From contig OZ004583.1 of NCBI GenBank assembly GCA_963924555.1, positions 8,756,582 to 8,820,581 on the forward strand: a DNA stretch of 64,000 nt, read 5' to 3'. Of the stretch, positions 42,001 through 45,661 are shown one piece after another. The stretch comes from Crambe crambe. Its lineage: Eukaryota > Porifera > Demospongiae > Poecilosclerida > Crambeidae. Position 1 is the first letter of the stretch. Each line of letters begins with the position of its first letter. The position numbers and the translations under genes are program-made. The notes below the pieces were generated by a model. That model was not told the DNA's origin. It saw nothing but the letters and a program-made list of their open reading frames with translations, and ran no database searches.

Positions 42001-44186
42001 GGGAGAATGAAGTCTGGGATATTAAGGTCAATATAATGTAGTATGAATGCAGTTTAGTATACTATGACAATGAAAAGGGAAAAGACTTTGTTTTTCTTGT
42101 TTTAAATTTTATAGATTATTGATGTGATTAAGAGGGATATCCTCTCCATTTCAACACGAGCTCCAGAGAAGTTTAGGGAGAAACTCACCTCAATCCTTAA
42201 CAGGGGTTCTATACACTCCGCTGCTGACCAATTCAATGGTAAACTGAAAACGCTAGCTAAAACTGCACCTTATAATTGTGACTGTTAGCAGAGGGTGACC
42301 AAGGTTTCACTGTTACGGTAGAGCCTCTGAGTCAATAACAACCACTTTGGGATAGCCTATGATGTTTGTTTAGTCTCTAGCAATAGAGTTGCTTTCTCTT
42401 TGGGTGCCGCTTAAATGCACCGGCTGCTAATACAGCAAGACGTGGGCATTAGCCAGTAAAATTTAATGTCCTGTATTATTTAACTGAAGAAATAGCTGGC
42501 AATGTGGCCAGAATGAGTACAGTGAACTCCCTCTAATCTTTAAAAGTCCCAATGTATGCTTCATTAAGTCAACCCCACTCCTCTAATCAAGACACTTCTG
42601 CTGGCCCTAAAGGCCGGATTAGAGGGAGTCCACTGTATTCCCAACTGTCATGTATTTTGTAGGTAACACTTCTCGTCATGGGTCTGGTCAGTTCAGAGAG
42701 AACTTTGCACGGGCTTGTTTTGAGGCTCTACTTCAGTTCTCCTTCATCCACAGCAAAGACTCCTCTTCTCTGGGTAATGATACTATGCAACTATACTCTC
42801 TCTATGATAGAAATTTTACATGCAAGTGTGTTTTTTATAGCTGCTGATTCCACTGGACAGCTGGCTCTGAATGCACTCCTGGAGCGTTGTGAGGAGGTTC
42901 TCCTCAAGTTTGTTGCTGATGAACGTCTCTCGGGATCCTGCCCACTTCCCAGGTAAACTCCCAAAGCATGCATTGCTTCAGTTGCCTCTATCAGAAAGAT
43001 TTACTATAGGGATTTTCTTTCTAATGATCCATTTCCTGTTGTATAAGTGATTTGAGTGTGTGACGACCCTTTACCACATTAGGTGATATTGATGGAAATA
43101 CCCTCTATATATTGCTATGAAATCACTGCTGTGAGTCAACATACCAATGCCCTTATCCTTACCACATTAACTGATTTAAGTGGGGAGACACAGTAGAAAT
43201 GCCTCCTAATCTGTAATCACATGCTAAGTGAGTCAGCATAATCTCCCTTTTATCATCCTCTAAGTCATAATTTTGCTCCTAACCATAATTCCCTTCTACT
43301 AATAGCAAGTATGATTCCCTTGGGGTGTGGTTCCTAATCACAACACAAACTCTGCCCTAAGTAATGTTTTTATTATTGAGATGCTTTCACTTCCAGGACT
43401 CGTATGAATGAGGTTTCCCTGGTCCTGAAATCTGTGACTATCCTTATCTCAACACTTAAAGATGCTCAGAGGAGCTCTGCAGCCATGGGTAAGCTTATGC
43501 ACTCAGGCATACTCTATATCTCTCCTGTAAATATGGATTCACAGTGTACACCATGATAATGTGATAATGCTTGAGGAACAGAGTATTTCTTCAGATAATC
43601 ACCAGGAACCTTAGAATGTATAAATGGCCAACCAGCATATTAGACAAGTAGACTTTTGCGCAAAACAAGAAAGTAATTCACACAGTTTTTGATACTAGGG
43701 GACTATTTATGGACATGTCTCTTGATCACCTCTCCTGGCACCAATCTCAAGATTAGCTGCCAACTCATTTCTGCATACTGTATGAGATGCCTTTAAGATT
43801 ATTAATGGTTGTTAATGGCATAATTACATAACTGGCAGAAAATGGATTAGCTACATGATAAATATACAAACATGATAGCATGGGCAGACAGAATGAAGTA
43901 ATGACTTATATTTTCACACTTTTTAACATTTAGTTCTCCACTTTACCCTTGCTACATAAGCACACAATCCAATATTTCCCGTCTCTCACCTCCCTCCCTC
44001 CCTCCCTCCCTCCCTCCCTCCTCCCTTGCTACAGTTGACAGAGGGGTGTGGCGTTACGTGACCAAACTCTATCCAGCACTGGTCCAGTGTATCACCTGCA
44101 AGTCCCCGGATGTCAGACACGCACTCAAGGACACCCTCTCACAGTTCTCGGACCTTCTACAGCAACCCACCAGCCAGCAATCATAA
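1..44186 (+). CDS. MON2: MON2 homologue, C-terminal ~745 residues, 16 exons (5' part lies before the window)
   Basis: Exons with matching GT-AG phase: 1-40 (partial), 221-350, 12923-13048, 13292-13426, 39043-39222, 39518-39733 (39530 is an alternative start), 39944-40189, 40246-40572, 41072-41189, 41716-41785, 41966-42026, 42115-42238, 42663-42773, 42841-42952, 43397-43488, 44035-44186 (TAA). The joined protein matches animal MON2 along its length: [55 protein letters not shown] and [15 protein letters not shown]2 is a giant peripheral Golgi/endosome protein related to Sec7-type Arf GEFs but without a GEF domain; it works with DOPEY and ATP9A in endosome-to-Golgi recycling (family knowledge). 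An AATAAA lies at 44288-44293. Two introns (351-12922 and 13427-39042) are exceptionally long and house the GYR-family array, yet the protein reads through both junctions without loss. Confidence 0.95.
500..760 (-). pseudogene. GYR-family relic, C-terminal half only
   Basis: The minus strand encodes the family C-terminus (WFPMPPN-type core replaced after a frameshift, ending GYR and TAA near 500). The reading frame slips near 640, where a base is missing around the conserved KYEKYL motif. No N-terminal half or signal exon follows, so this is a decayed fragment. Confidence 0.8.
1097..1704 (-). pseudogene. GYR-family member with one frameshift
   Basis: Exon 1 (1623-1704) gives a start [12 protein letters not shown] and a hydrophobic signal peptide, followed by a GTGAGT donor. 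Exon 2 (1558 down to 1097) carries the Cys-helix, an NHPVTWTSV segment, the [14 protein letters not shown] strand and the [15 protein letters not shown] core ending AIGYR. Two bases are missing near 1289, in the DLKVFTQIG motif, so the two halves of exon 2 are in different frames. All other landmarks are intact, so the break looks recent, or it could be a sequencing error. Confidence 0.8.
2248..2310 (+). repeat. Copied 3' edge of a MON2 exon plus donor site (relic 1)
   Basis: The segment repeats the end of the real MON2 exon at 324-350 (GAGACATGGAAG...TGGAAG) and runs on through its GTCAGTTGGTCATGTGAC donor and intron start. The upstream part of the exon is absent, so it cannot be a functional alternative exon. 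Confidence 0.75.
2430..2491 (-). pseudogene. GYR-family relic, C-terminal tail only
   Basis: Only the last roughly 20 codons are recognisable on the minus strand, ending in a GYR-like sequence with an altered stop region. The tail is joined directly at about 2492 to a sequence that elsewhere in the array lies upstream of the signal exon (the TGTGTTATAAACTGTCAG block). A deletion therefore removed the body of the gene. Confidence 0.65.
2916..2975 (+). repeat. Copied 3' edge of a MON2 exon plus donor site (relic 2)
   Basis: Second copy of the MON2 exon edge and donor (GAGACATGGAAG, then GGAAGGTCAGTTGGTCATG). It shares the preceding CAATTCAAGATT block with relic 1, so both come from one duplicated unit. 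Confidence 0.75.
3003..3225 (-). pseudogene. GYR-family relic, N-terminal part only
   Basis: The minus strand has the signal exon (start at 3225, [12 protein letters not shown] type), a donor, an intron, and the first part of exon 2 including the VNQL(R)TAIMSM helix. The sequence stops at about 3003 and runs into the MON2-exon relic. The domain is missing. Confidence 0.7.
3298..3304. other. Empty paralogous site matching the target of the 7589-9573 element
   Basis: The ATAGCAT heptamer occurs once here. It is flanked on the left by GTTGTTAGTA...ACTTT and on the right by sequence matching 9581 onward, including TTCCATGACATCTACCCT. In the second copy of this segment the heptamer is duplicated around the inserted element. 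Confidence 0.7.
3912..3978. repeat. (ATGT)n microsatellite
   Basis: About 16 uninterrupted tetranucleotide units lie just 3' of the minus-strand gene at 4003-4611. The same repeat lies at the same relative place in other copies (5875-5929; a short one at 9867-9885). Confidence 0.95.
4003..4611 (-). CDS. GYR-family secreted protein, intact, 180 residues
   Basis: Exon 1 is 4533-4611 (start [15 protein letters not shown], a signal peptide ending near AAHHEE) and exon 2 is 4003-4466; the 66-base GT-AG intron joins in phase. The mature protein has a short helix between two cysteines (CSDLL...MSMC), a Pro-rich linker, an NHPIYW segment and the roughly 130-residue domain with [39 protein letters not shown] and a final AIGYR. 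I do not recognise a named family; it is expected to be secreted. A TATAAAAG box lies 77 bases upstream (4688-4695). It is the near-duplicate of the gene at 9909-10517. Confidence 0.85.
4688..4695 (-). promoter_or_regulatory. TATA box of the 4003-4611 gene
   Basis: TATAAAAG on the minus strand lies 77 bases before the start codon. The same octamer is at the same distance in the duplicate gene (10595-10602). Confidence 0.7.
5239..5612 (-). pseudogene. Partial duplicate of the Cys-rich secreted gene at 11403-12506
   Basis: It matches the last roughly 120 codons of the intact gene almost base for base ([22 protein letters not shown], ending VELYVR and TAA), then stops abruptly at about 5612 in unrelated sequence. 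There is no start, signal peptide or linker. It belongs to a duplicated block that also contains the GYR gene at 4003-4611. Confidence 0.85.
5875..5929. repeat. (ATGT)n microsatellite
   Basis: Tetranucleotide run that has grown at, or joined to, the 3' end of the broken GYR copy next to it, so that the minus-strand frame reads into YIHT repeats instead of the normal end. Confidence 0.9.
5875..6499 (-). pseudogene. GYR-family member, frameshifted, with a microsatellite-encoded tail
   Basis: The signal exon starts at 6499. Exon 2 has an extra G in the run near 6208, inside the IPNIIPS motif, and a small deletion near 6250 that removes part of the TSV...GSSN segment. The NMWFPMPPN core survives (with Cys for the first Arg), but the last codons (AIGYR) are lost; the frame runs through the (ATGT)n repeat as YIHT units. 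Three independent defects make it a pseudogene. Confidence 0.8.
6969..7020 (+). repeat. Copied 3' edge of a MON2 exon plus donor site (relic 3)
   Basis: Third, shorter copy of the MON2 exon edge (GAGACATG, then CCTGTGGAAGGTCGGTTG), with an internal deletion and a changed donor flank. Confidence 0.65.
7054..7514 (-). pseudogene. GYR-family member truncated at the C-terminus
   Basis: The signal exon starts at 7514. Exon 2 contains [11 protein letters not shown], a short linker and [17 protein letters not shown] up to IFTQIGTT, then ends in unrelated residues and a stop at 7054. The WFPMP core and GYR end are missing. The first helix cysteine is replaced (MSMRR). Confidence 0.75.
7589..9573. 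mobile_element. 1985-bp DNA-transposon-like insertion with TIRs and 7-bp target duplication
   Basis: The left end CATAGATAATA (7589-7599) and right end TATTATCTATG (9563-9573) are perfect 11-bp inverted repeats. ATAGCAT is duplicated on both sides (7582-7588 and 9574-9580). A paralogous segment at 3298 has one ATAGCAT and no insert. Further inside, ATCACTGTAACGC occurs in inverted orientation near both ends. I see no long open frame or transposase, so it is probably non-autonomous. The superfamily is not determined. Confidence 0.8.
9909..10517 (-). CDS. GYR-family secreted protein, intact, 180 residues
   Basis: Exon 1 is 10439-10517 (start [15 protein letters not shown]) and exon 2 is 9909-10372, joined by a 66-base intron in phase. 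The architecture is signal peptide, CSDLL...MSMC helix, Pro linker, [48 protein letters not shown] and AIGYR. The TATAAAAG box is at 10595-10602. Coding and flanking sequence are near-identical to the 4003-4611 gene, which shows a recent segmental duplication. Differences cluster in the loop after YLMLYP. The function is unknown; secretion is predicted. Confidence 0.85.
10595..10602 (-). promoter_or_regulatory. TATA box of the 9909-10517 gene
   Basis: TATAAAAG on the minus strand, 78 bases before the start codon, conserved with the duplicate at 4688-4695. Confidence 0.7.
11403..12506 (-). CDS. Secreted Cys-rich protein with Ser/Thr/Glu/Pro-rich linker, 367 residues
   Basis: Single exon. The start at 12506 ([12 protein letters not shown]) is chosen because a TATA box lies at 12565-12573 and because a hydrophobic signal peptide follows at once; the open frame runs further up but through the promoter. 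Residues 1-24 are a signal peptide, about 25-75 a charged region, and about 76-145 a linker of repeated TEPS/SSTE units. From about 147 on there is a Cys-rich domain with [51 protein letters not shown] and NPLWDGVGC, ending VELYVR. From memory, this domain recurs in sponge and cnidarian secreted proteins; it has no name I can give with confidence. It lies inside the MON2 intron in antisense orientation, at the 3' end of the intron. A partial copy is at 5239-5612. Confidence 0.85.
   Translation of the reverse strand: MMEGKNIWLLLFTLVLLIQVLPFSSSLRSAPVPVVERARIRAFTVQAEQGACPTRQESERVRREITEEVRRNYLPQEEPTEPSTESSTELSTEHQGSSTEPQGSSTELLPEPSTEQGPQESDSTEQLTEPQAPSTEEQESLTEPQEAMCGGAGWSRVAFVNMSNPNQNCPMGLKYIASPIRMCGLYTSSSGCSSTTFSIGGLQYNQVCGRVIGYQYGYAYAFITSHQTASIDARYMDGVSLTHGAAGNRRHVWSFAASFSQANRASTQFSCPSQRGTNTPSFVGVDYFCESGNRNDSLPSAKYYTDNPLWDGVGCTAEPDTYCNVNNPPWFHKTLPSSTMDDLELRVCAGFSHRDNYPVHLVELYVR
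12565..12573 (-). promoter_or_regulatory. TATA box of the Cys-rich gene
   Basis: TATAAAAGG on the minus strand, about 60 bases before the chosen start codon. It decides against the longer reading frame that begins at 12692. Confidence 0.7.
13560..13890. repeat. Tandem repeat of about 82-94 bp, four imperfect units
   Basis: Units share GGTGATTGTAT...TCAG and GTCACGATACT and TGTTGCTATATTTAGA. Clear unit starts are near 13656, 13750 and 13832, with a degenerate first unit near 13567. The repeat sits directly upstream of the first plus-strand GYR gene. Confidence 0.75.
13987..14609 (+). CDS. GYR-family secreted protein, divergent member, 187 residues
   Basis: Exon 1 is 13987-14068 ([19 protein letters not shown] signal peptide) and exon 2 is 14128-14609, joined by a 59-base intron. 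After the CSDM motif the linker holds a Cys cluster ([11 protein letters not shown]) not seen in most copies. The domain follows with [30 protein letters not shown] and, at the end, FVTGYR. The frame is intact and this is one of the most diverged intact members, so it may be an old lineage. TATAAATG lies near 13873. Confidence 0.85.
15080..15613 (+). CDS. GYR-family secreted protein with an in-frame, possibly retained mini-intron, 177 residues
   Basis: One continuous frame: signal peptide [16 protein letters not shown], then [54 protein letters not shown] and a final AIGYR. At the place where other copies have their intron (15156-15194), a GTGAGC...TTATAG segment of exactly 39 bases remains. 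It is open and a multiple of three, so the protein is in frame whether it is spliced (164 residues) or retained (177). The function is unknown; secretion is predicted. Confidence 0.85.
   Translation: MASTNVGILLFAHVMMVAVLHVQGESELYDKQIRNTVIEDVMKPPVNHHCNCSQYPVNWTSIEPKARIGLTHLLEATTESFTIPDIVPSGVREVLIFVALSSAGSKKGTIQDLKVYTQIGITRYAKYINLFVWSENAYSTNSDNMWFPMPPDRKIYLTTSIAVGPGIGVYLDAIGYR
16055..16670 (+). CDS. GYR-family secreted protein, 185 residues
   Basis: Exon 1 is 16055-16139 ([15 protein letters not shown]) and exon 2 is 16198-16670, with a 58-base intron; phase fixes the acceptor at 16198 rather than 16200. The second exon gives a Ser/Thr/Pro linker, a CNCVC cluster, [46 protein letters not shown], and at the end SVIGYR. 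Like the two genes before it, it does not belong to either of the two main subtypes further along. Confidence 0.85.
17402..18042 (+). CDS. GYR-family protein, subtype II, 190 residues
   Basis: Exon 1 is 17402-17486 ([16 protein letters not shown] signal peptide, ending HGEESE) and exon 2 is 17555-18042, with a 68-base intron. Subtype II hallmarks are a helix [15 protein letters not shown], a repeated [14 protein letters not shown] linker (two extra units compared with other copies), QCNCAGRW, and the domain ending AIGYR with KLYAIGYR. The core reads [15 protein letters not shown]. Intact. Confidence 0.88.
18217..18258 (+). pseudogene. Tiny relic of a subtype I GYR exon 2
   Basis: The sequence GATATCATGAAGAGTTTGAA followed by GCAGCTGTAGAATTC matches the [17 protein letters not shown] region of subtype I genes. 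Nothing else of the gene remains. It keeps the alternation of subtypes along the array. Confidence 0.5.
18570..18930. repeat. 92-bp tandem repeat, four units
   Basis: GGACTCCCCTT followed by TGGTGCATTTTTGGTGTTTC recurs at 18577, 18670, 18762 and 18854, a period of 92-93 bases. Degenerate units lie at about 18466 and 19560, the latter just before the promoter of the gene at 19729. The units have no spacer/repeat alternation, so this is a minisatellite. Confidence 0.9.
19640..19647 (+). promoter_or_regulatory. TATA box of the 19729 gene
   Basis: TATAAAAG lies 89 bases before the MAFSAS start codon, followed by the AGTTTTTGAG block shared by subtype I promoters. Confidence 0.65.
19729..20351 (+). 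CDS. GYR-family protein, subtype I, 186 residues
   Basis: Exon 1 is 19729-19813 (a second ATG lies one codon earlier) with a signal peptide containing a Phe run coded by 11 T, ending QSQQE; exon 2 is 19876-20351 after a 62-base intron. Subtype I hallmarks are [86 protein letters not shown] and LFAIGYR. Intact; NWTS is a predicted N-glycosylation site shared by most copies. Confidence 0.9.
20527..20720. repeat. Repeat of GTTTACCCAATGGTCATCAC / GAATAAACTATTTACCC units
   Basis: Four to five imperfect units lie in the 3' flank of a subtype I gene. Related runs lie in the same position after other subtype I genes (36690-36790 and 38600-38700), so the repeat travels with the gene unit. Confidence 0.75.
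21082..21705 (+). CDS. GYR-family protein, subtype II, 189 residues
   Basis: Exon 1 is 21082-21166 ([16 protein letters not shown], ending DDEESE-like HDEESE) and exon 2 is 21221-21705, with a 54-base intron. It has the [15 protein letters not shown] helix, an [13 protein letters not shown] linker, [50 protein letters not shown] (Ser for the usual Asn) and KLYAIGYR. Intact. It is very close to the copies at 26563 and 29113. Confidence 0.9.
22251..22648 (+). pseudogene. GYR-family subtype I with internal deletion
   Basis: Exon 1 (22251-22335) is normal. Exon 2 begins at 22388, but about 240 bases are missing between the ALESM helix and the DLKVF motif, and the junction creates a TGA right after the helix. 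The remaining 3' part ([15 protein letters not shown] to AIGYR) and its 3' flank are almost identical to the intact gene at 27780-28392. Confidence 0.85.
23220..23507 (+). pseudogene. Scattered C-terminal relics of a subtype II GYR gene
   Basis: A short piece at 23220-23250 resembles PNRRVYL codons, and 23405-23507 encodes WFPMPPN...IY, then [13 protein letters not shown] and TAA. The rest of the gene is gone. Confidence 0.65.
23642..24060. mobile_element. Putative small inverted-repeat element with a 52-codon acidic ORF
   Basis: The two ends carry imperfect inverted repeats (left ...ACGGGTACTAATTTTAGCGA..., right reverse complement ...ACGGGGTCAAAATTTAGCGA...). On the minus strand 24016-23858 is open: it begins [16 protein letters not shown] and ends [12 protein letters not shown], and codon use looks protein-like. 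It could be a captured gene fragment. No transposase is seen and the exact termini are uncertain. Confidence 0.4.
24196..24220. repeat. (TTTG)n microsatellite at a lost splice acceptor
   Basis: The repeat occupies the place where the intron end and acceptor of subtype I genes would be (normally TGCATAG before AGTGCTCTG). Confidence 0.8.
24231..24695 (+). pseudogene. GYR-family subtype I exon 2 without signal exon
   Basis: The whole domain is open from [15 protein letters not shown] through [15 protein letters not shown], but the end is LFAIGHC instead of GYR. The first helix cysteine, the acceptor AG and any recognisable exon 1 are missing; the frame upstream has only a GTG before the microsatellite. 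Without a signal peptide it would not be secreted. It could be rescued by a distant leader exon, but I see none. Confidence 0.65.
25499..25967 (+). pseudogene. GYR-family subtype II truncated after DLKIFT
   Basis: Exon 1 (25499-25583) and the start of exon 2 (from 25636) are normal up to the DLKIFTT motif. The sequence then jumps to what is the 3' flank of other copies (GGCTTGGCTTACTATGAATT, also near 20732) and stops. The WFPMP core and GYR end are absent. It arose by a deletion that fused the gene to its own downstream flank. Confidence 0.8.
26563..27181 (+). CDS. GYR-family protein, subtype II, 189 residues
   Basis: Exon 1 is 26563-26647 ([16 protein letters not shown], ending HGEESE) and exon 2 is 26697-27181, with a 49-base intron, the shortest in the array. 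It has [15 protein letters not shown], the [13 protein letters not shown] linker, [41 protein letters not shown] and KLYAIGYR. It is intact and nearly identical to the gene at 21082 in both exons and the 3' flank. Confidence 0.9.
27716..27723 (+). promoter_or_regulatory. TATA box of the 27780 gene
   Basis: TATAAAAA lies 64 bases before the start codon, inside a promoter block of about 110 bases shared by subtype I copies: GAGTGCATTCTATAACTGAC, then ATAGTCTCC, then TCTTATAAAAAGAGAGTTTC. Confidence 0.7.
27780..28392 (+). CDS. GYR-family protein, subtype I, 186 residues
   Basis: Exon 1 is 27780-27864 ([17 protein letters not shown], an 8-T run in frame, ending QSQQE) and exon 2 is 27917-28392, with a 52-base intron. 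It contains [19 protein letters not shown], the [15 protein letters not shown] linker, [47 protein letters not shown] and LFAIGYR. It is intact and is the probable sister of the deleted copy at 22251. Confidence 0.9.
29113..29736 (+). CDS. GYR-family protein, subtype II, 189 residues
   Basis: Exon 1 is 29113-29197 ([16 protein letters not shown]) and exon 2 is 29252-29736, with a 54-base intron. It has the [15 protein letters not shown] helix, [13 protein letters not shown] linker and [11 protein letters not shown]; one codon is missing in VNKTIGSS compared with its sisters. Then [39 protein letters not shown] and KLYAIGYR. Intact. Confidence 0.9.
30041..30198. mobile_element. MITE-like element with poly-G tract
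   Basis: AGCCCCGTTTACACG at the left and, inverted, CGTGTAAACACAGCT at the right bound 158 bases. Next to the left end is a run of 25 G (30055-30079) whose exact length is probably unreliable. No target duplication is clear, so the family is not assigned. Confidence 0.45.
30402..30595 (+). pseudogene. GYR-family subtype I, truncated relic
   Basis: Signal exon ([17 protein letters not shown]) from 30402, but the donor has been deleted: it runs straight into intron-like sequence. Exon 2 is recognisable from the CSDIMSKM codons (about 30495) to the [14 protein letters not shown] codons with a gap in the helix-linker, then ends in unrelated sequence. Confidence 0.75.
30627..30862. repeat. Imperfect tandem repeat of about 100 bp, two and a half units
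   Basis: GTTTCTCAT(A/G)TGCACTTCTA, TTTCACATGTGCCAGG and ACTAGTGTTACTACAATTAC recur in order. It lies between a broken subtype I copy and the gene at 30997. Confidence 0.75.
30928..30935 (+). promoter_or_regulatory. TATA box of the 30997 gene
   Basis: TATAAAAG lies 69 bases before the start codon, a spacing like that of the other intact genes. Confidence 0.65.
30997..31622 (+). CDS. GYR-family protein, divergent member, 175 residues
   Basis: Exon 1 is 30997-31075 ([19 protein letters not shown]) and exon 2 is 31174-31622, with a 98-base intron. It has a subtype II-like helix ([15 protein letters not shown]) but a very short linker ([15 protein letters not shown]) without the CNC motif, and a subtype I-like domain: [39 protein letters not shown] and AAIGYR. 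It may be a recombinant of the two subtypes. Intact. Confidence 0.88.
31791..31928. repeat. 58-bp inverted repeat (hairpin) made from GYR coding sequence
   Basis: The arms 31791-31848 and 31871-31928 match in reverse complement at about 55 of 58 positions, with a 22-base loop. Both arms carry the [15 protein letters not shown] codons of the family, one sense and one antisense. Confidence 0.85.
31880..32146 (+). pseudogene. GYR-family subtype II relic lacking its N-terminal part
   Basis: The sequence begins at the [14 protein letters not shown] codons (right arm of the hairpin) and continues through DLKVFIQIG and NYILI to WFPMPPN and the end AIGYC-like codons with TAA. Frameshifts lie near 32075. 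No exon 1. Confidence 0.75.
32254..32420. repeat. 73-bp inverted repeat (hairpin)
   Basis: Arms 32254-32326 and 32348-32420 (AACTTCAGTCAAGTAACTCC... against ...GGAGTTATTTGACTGAAGTT) with a 21-base loop. It has no relation to GYR coding sequence. It is MITE-like, but no target duplication was recognised. Confidence 0.8.
33060..33227 (+). pseudogene. GYR-family subtype I, first exon and start of exon 2 only
   Basis: Exon 1 (33060-33144, [17 protein letters not shown]) and its TATAAAAA box (32987) are perfect, but the acceptor has changed (CATATAGTGCTC for CATAGAGTGCTC) and the coding sequence ends after the SDIMSKMN codons at 33227, where unrelated DNA begins. Confidence 0.8.
33228..34200. other. 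Unrelated DNA interrupting the array, no gene recognised
   Basis: From 33228, where a GYR copy is cut off, to about 34200, where the shared 3'-flank sequence resumes, there is no reading frame of note and no match to the rest of the window. It could be an insertion or a recombination junction. I see no terminal repeats. Confidence 0.4.
34737..35354 (+). CDS. GYR-family protein, subtype II, 187 residues
   Basis: Exon 1 is 34737-34821 ([16 protein letters not shown]) and exon 2 is 34876-35354, with a 54-base intron. It has [15 protein letters not shown], linker [63 protein letters not shown] (Asp for Asn) and KLYAIGYR. The loop after LRIKN is shorter than in its sisters, showing that this loop is the variable face. 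Intact. Confidence 0.9.
35840..35847 (+). promoter_or_regulatory. TATA box of the 35925 copy
   Basis: TATAAAAA within the conserved subtype I promoter block, 85 bases before the ATG. Confidence 0.6.
35925..36535 (+). pseudogene. GYR-family subtype I with a homopolymer frameshift in the signal exon
   Basis: Exon 1 (35925-36007) has a run of 9 T where the closest intact copy (27780) has 8, and one codon less before it. The signal peptide therefore shifts frame and exon 1 no longer joins in phase with exon 2 (36060-36535). Exon 2 is fully open ([19 protein letters not shown] to LFAIGYR, core [15 protein letters not shown]) and the promoter is intact. It could be a very recent pseudogene, a polymorphism or a base-count error. 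Confidence 0.7.
37106..37311 (-). pseudogene. GYR-family subtype II relic in reverse orientation
   Basis: On the minus strand one can follow [14 protein letters not shown] codons, WFPLPPN and the AIGY-stop end, with several frame breaks. It is the only copy in the second giant intron that runs opposite to the others. Confidence 0.65.
37341..37672. repeat. 164-bp direct tandem duplication
   Basis: CAAAACCACAGCATGTTTC to CTTCAAACTTATTGGAA occurs twice, starting at 37341 and 37505, with few differences. The sequence matches the far-upstream flank of subtype I genes (TTCAAACTTATTGGAATGAT). Confidence 0.85.
37872..38451 (+). pseudogene. GYR-family subtype I with broken signal exon and C-terminal frameshift
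   Basis: The first exon has lost about 20 bases after ATGGCTT, which removes most of the signal peptide and shifts its frame. Exon 2 (from 37989) has Lys and Thr for the usual Glu and Met in the helix (ALKSTC), a shortened linker, and is open through [15 protein letters not shown], but a frameshift near 38403 puts a TAG before the LFAIGYR codons. Confidence 0.85.
41462..41490. repeat. Poly-C tract in a MON2 intron
   Basis: About 26 C in a row. The length is likely to be inexact in any assembly. Confidence 0.8.
42520..42635. mobile_element. Tigger/pogo-type MITE, 116 bp, in a MON2 intron
   Basis: The ends are CAGTGAACTCCCTCTAAT and, inverted, CAGTGGACTCCCTCTAAT. The element is flanked by TA on both sides (42518-42519 and 42636-42637), as expected for the Tc1/mariner/pogo superfamily. 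It has no coding capacity. Confidence 0.8.
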
Positions 44187-44533
44187 CTTAGGCATTAATA
44201 CTTTGTGAGAATGTTTGTACACATGACTCTATGTACTGTTTAGTAACAAAATGCTCACAGTTTGCACTCTCTATTAGCTCTAATTATAATAAAATCATAA
44301 CTGATTTCATATAAGTTCTATTATGAACTAAAGTATACTGCTTGCTACTCCATTAGCTGATGATTATAAAAGTTCTGTAGCTAGCAATTTTAATTTTTTA
44401 TAATTTTTGGTTTTATTATACAGCTACTTGATTTTAAGTGGCTATAATTGTTATTCATGATAAAGTGCAGAGTAGTTATATAGATACTCAATAAGAAGAT
44501 ACAGACGAACAAGAAAGGTAGAGTGCAGATCAG
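44187..44533. other. MON2 3' untranslated and convergent intergenic region
   Basis: Contains the MON2 AATAAA (44288-44293) and the 3' flank of the convergent GTPase gene. Nothing else is seen. Confidence 0.6.
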
Positions 44534-45661
44534 CTATAGTTGACGTTTCCTTCGTGATTTTTTCAGTGCCAGTTTAGTCACTTCTTGAAAGAGCTCTCTA
44601 GTGCCCATTCGATAGCGTGCTGAAGTTGTGAAAAAACCACCAGCTCCTAAATCCTCGGCCAACTTAGCACCCATCTCCTCAGGTACTATCCTCTCCTCTA
44701 GATCTTCACAAACTTTATCATATTCCAAAGTCCCAATTTTCCCATCTTTTTTCAGCAAGTTCTTCTTGTCTTCATACTCTTCTCTTATGTCTTTTTTAGT
44801 TTCCACGATGACGAAGGGGCAATTTCTAACATGTTCATTTAACTCTGGCAGCCAGTAAGACTTTATTCTCTCCAGAGTTACTCGATCTCCAGCTGAGTAG
44901 CACAAAATGGCCACATCTGTGTTATGATATGAGCAACGACGAAGAGGTTTGAAGTCATCTCTGCCTGGTGTATCCACTAATATCAAAGGGATCTTCCTGC
45001 CAAACACTCTGGCATCAGAAAGACAGCAATGGAGTATAGTTGGCTGGTGATCTTCTGTGAATCTATCTCGGCAATAAGTCGTGATCAAATTTGATTTCCC
45101 ACTTGACATATCTCCAAGAAAAATCATCTTTCTTGAACGTTGTGGAGTATGCAAAGATAGTTTATTTTTCTTCTTTCTTTTGCAGCTCCATTTTATCTTG
45201 TAAGACTCTACTTTGCTCACACCATTTTGTCTGTCTCGTTTTCCACTTGTACTGGACTCGTCCTTTTGTGACAATTTTAGGAAGCATTTTTCATTGTCAT
45301 CCTCGTCTTGGTCCCAATCTTCAGCGTCTGATAAGACCAATCTTGACTCCAATTCAGTGAAAACCTGTATACCCTCGTCTGAGTTGTCTTCAATATCCAA
45401 TGAACTCTGCTCATCACTGCATTCTGCATAACTATCACTGCATGTGCTGTCTGCTTGCAGAGATGAAGTCTCCTCACTCTCTGTGAGCAGTGAGGAGCAC
45501 TCGCTACTTGAGCTGAGAGATAACTTGATTTTGAAGACCGCTGAAGGATGCTGCTCCTCTGAAAACTCCTGCACAGATACACTTTTTGAAAAGTTCACGT
45601 GTTTAGTTTTCTGGAGCAATAAAGGATGGACTTCTTTCTTTTTGTTCCACAATGCAGCCAT
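44534..45661 (-). CDS. Atypical Rho-like GTPase with acidic N-terminal extension, 375 residues
   Basis: Single exon from ATG at 45661. Residues 1-175 are a Ser/Glu/Asp-rich extension; the GTPase domain follows. G1 is GDMSSGKS (residues 183-190), a switch I Thr lies in QPTIL, G3 is DTPGRDD, G4 is TKKD and the G5 region is TSAR; the Rho-type order ...LRRCSYHNTDVAILCYS supports the Rho family. In Rac numbering, position 12 is Met, 59 is Pro and 61 is Arg, all catalytic positions, so GTP hydrolysis is probably impaired (inference, compare Rnd proteins). A Rho-type insert of about 35 residues follows TKKD. The C-terminus is basic (KKSRRKRQL) but has no CAAX cysteine, so membrane binding, if any, is electrostatic. 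It is a tandem paralogue of the next gene. Confidence 0.82.
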   Translation of the reverse strand: MAALWNKKKEVHPLLLQKTKHVNFSKSVSVQEFSEEQHPSAVFKIKLSLSSSSECSSLLTESEETSSLQADSTCSDSYAECSDEQSSLDIEDNSDEGIQVFTELESRLVLSDAEDWDQDEDDNEKCFLKLSQKDESSTSGKRDRQNGVSKVESYKIKWSCKRKKKNKLSLHTPQRSRKMIFLGDMSSGKSNLITTYCRDRFTEDHQPTILHCCLSDARVFGRKIPLILVDTPGRDDFKPLRRCSYHNTDVAILCYSAGDRVTLERIKSYWLPELNEHVRNCPFVIVETKKDIREEYEDKKNLLKKDGKIGTLEYDKVCEDLEERIVPEEMGAKLAEDLGAGGFFTTSARYRMGTRELFQEVTKLALKKSRRKRQL

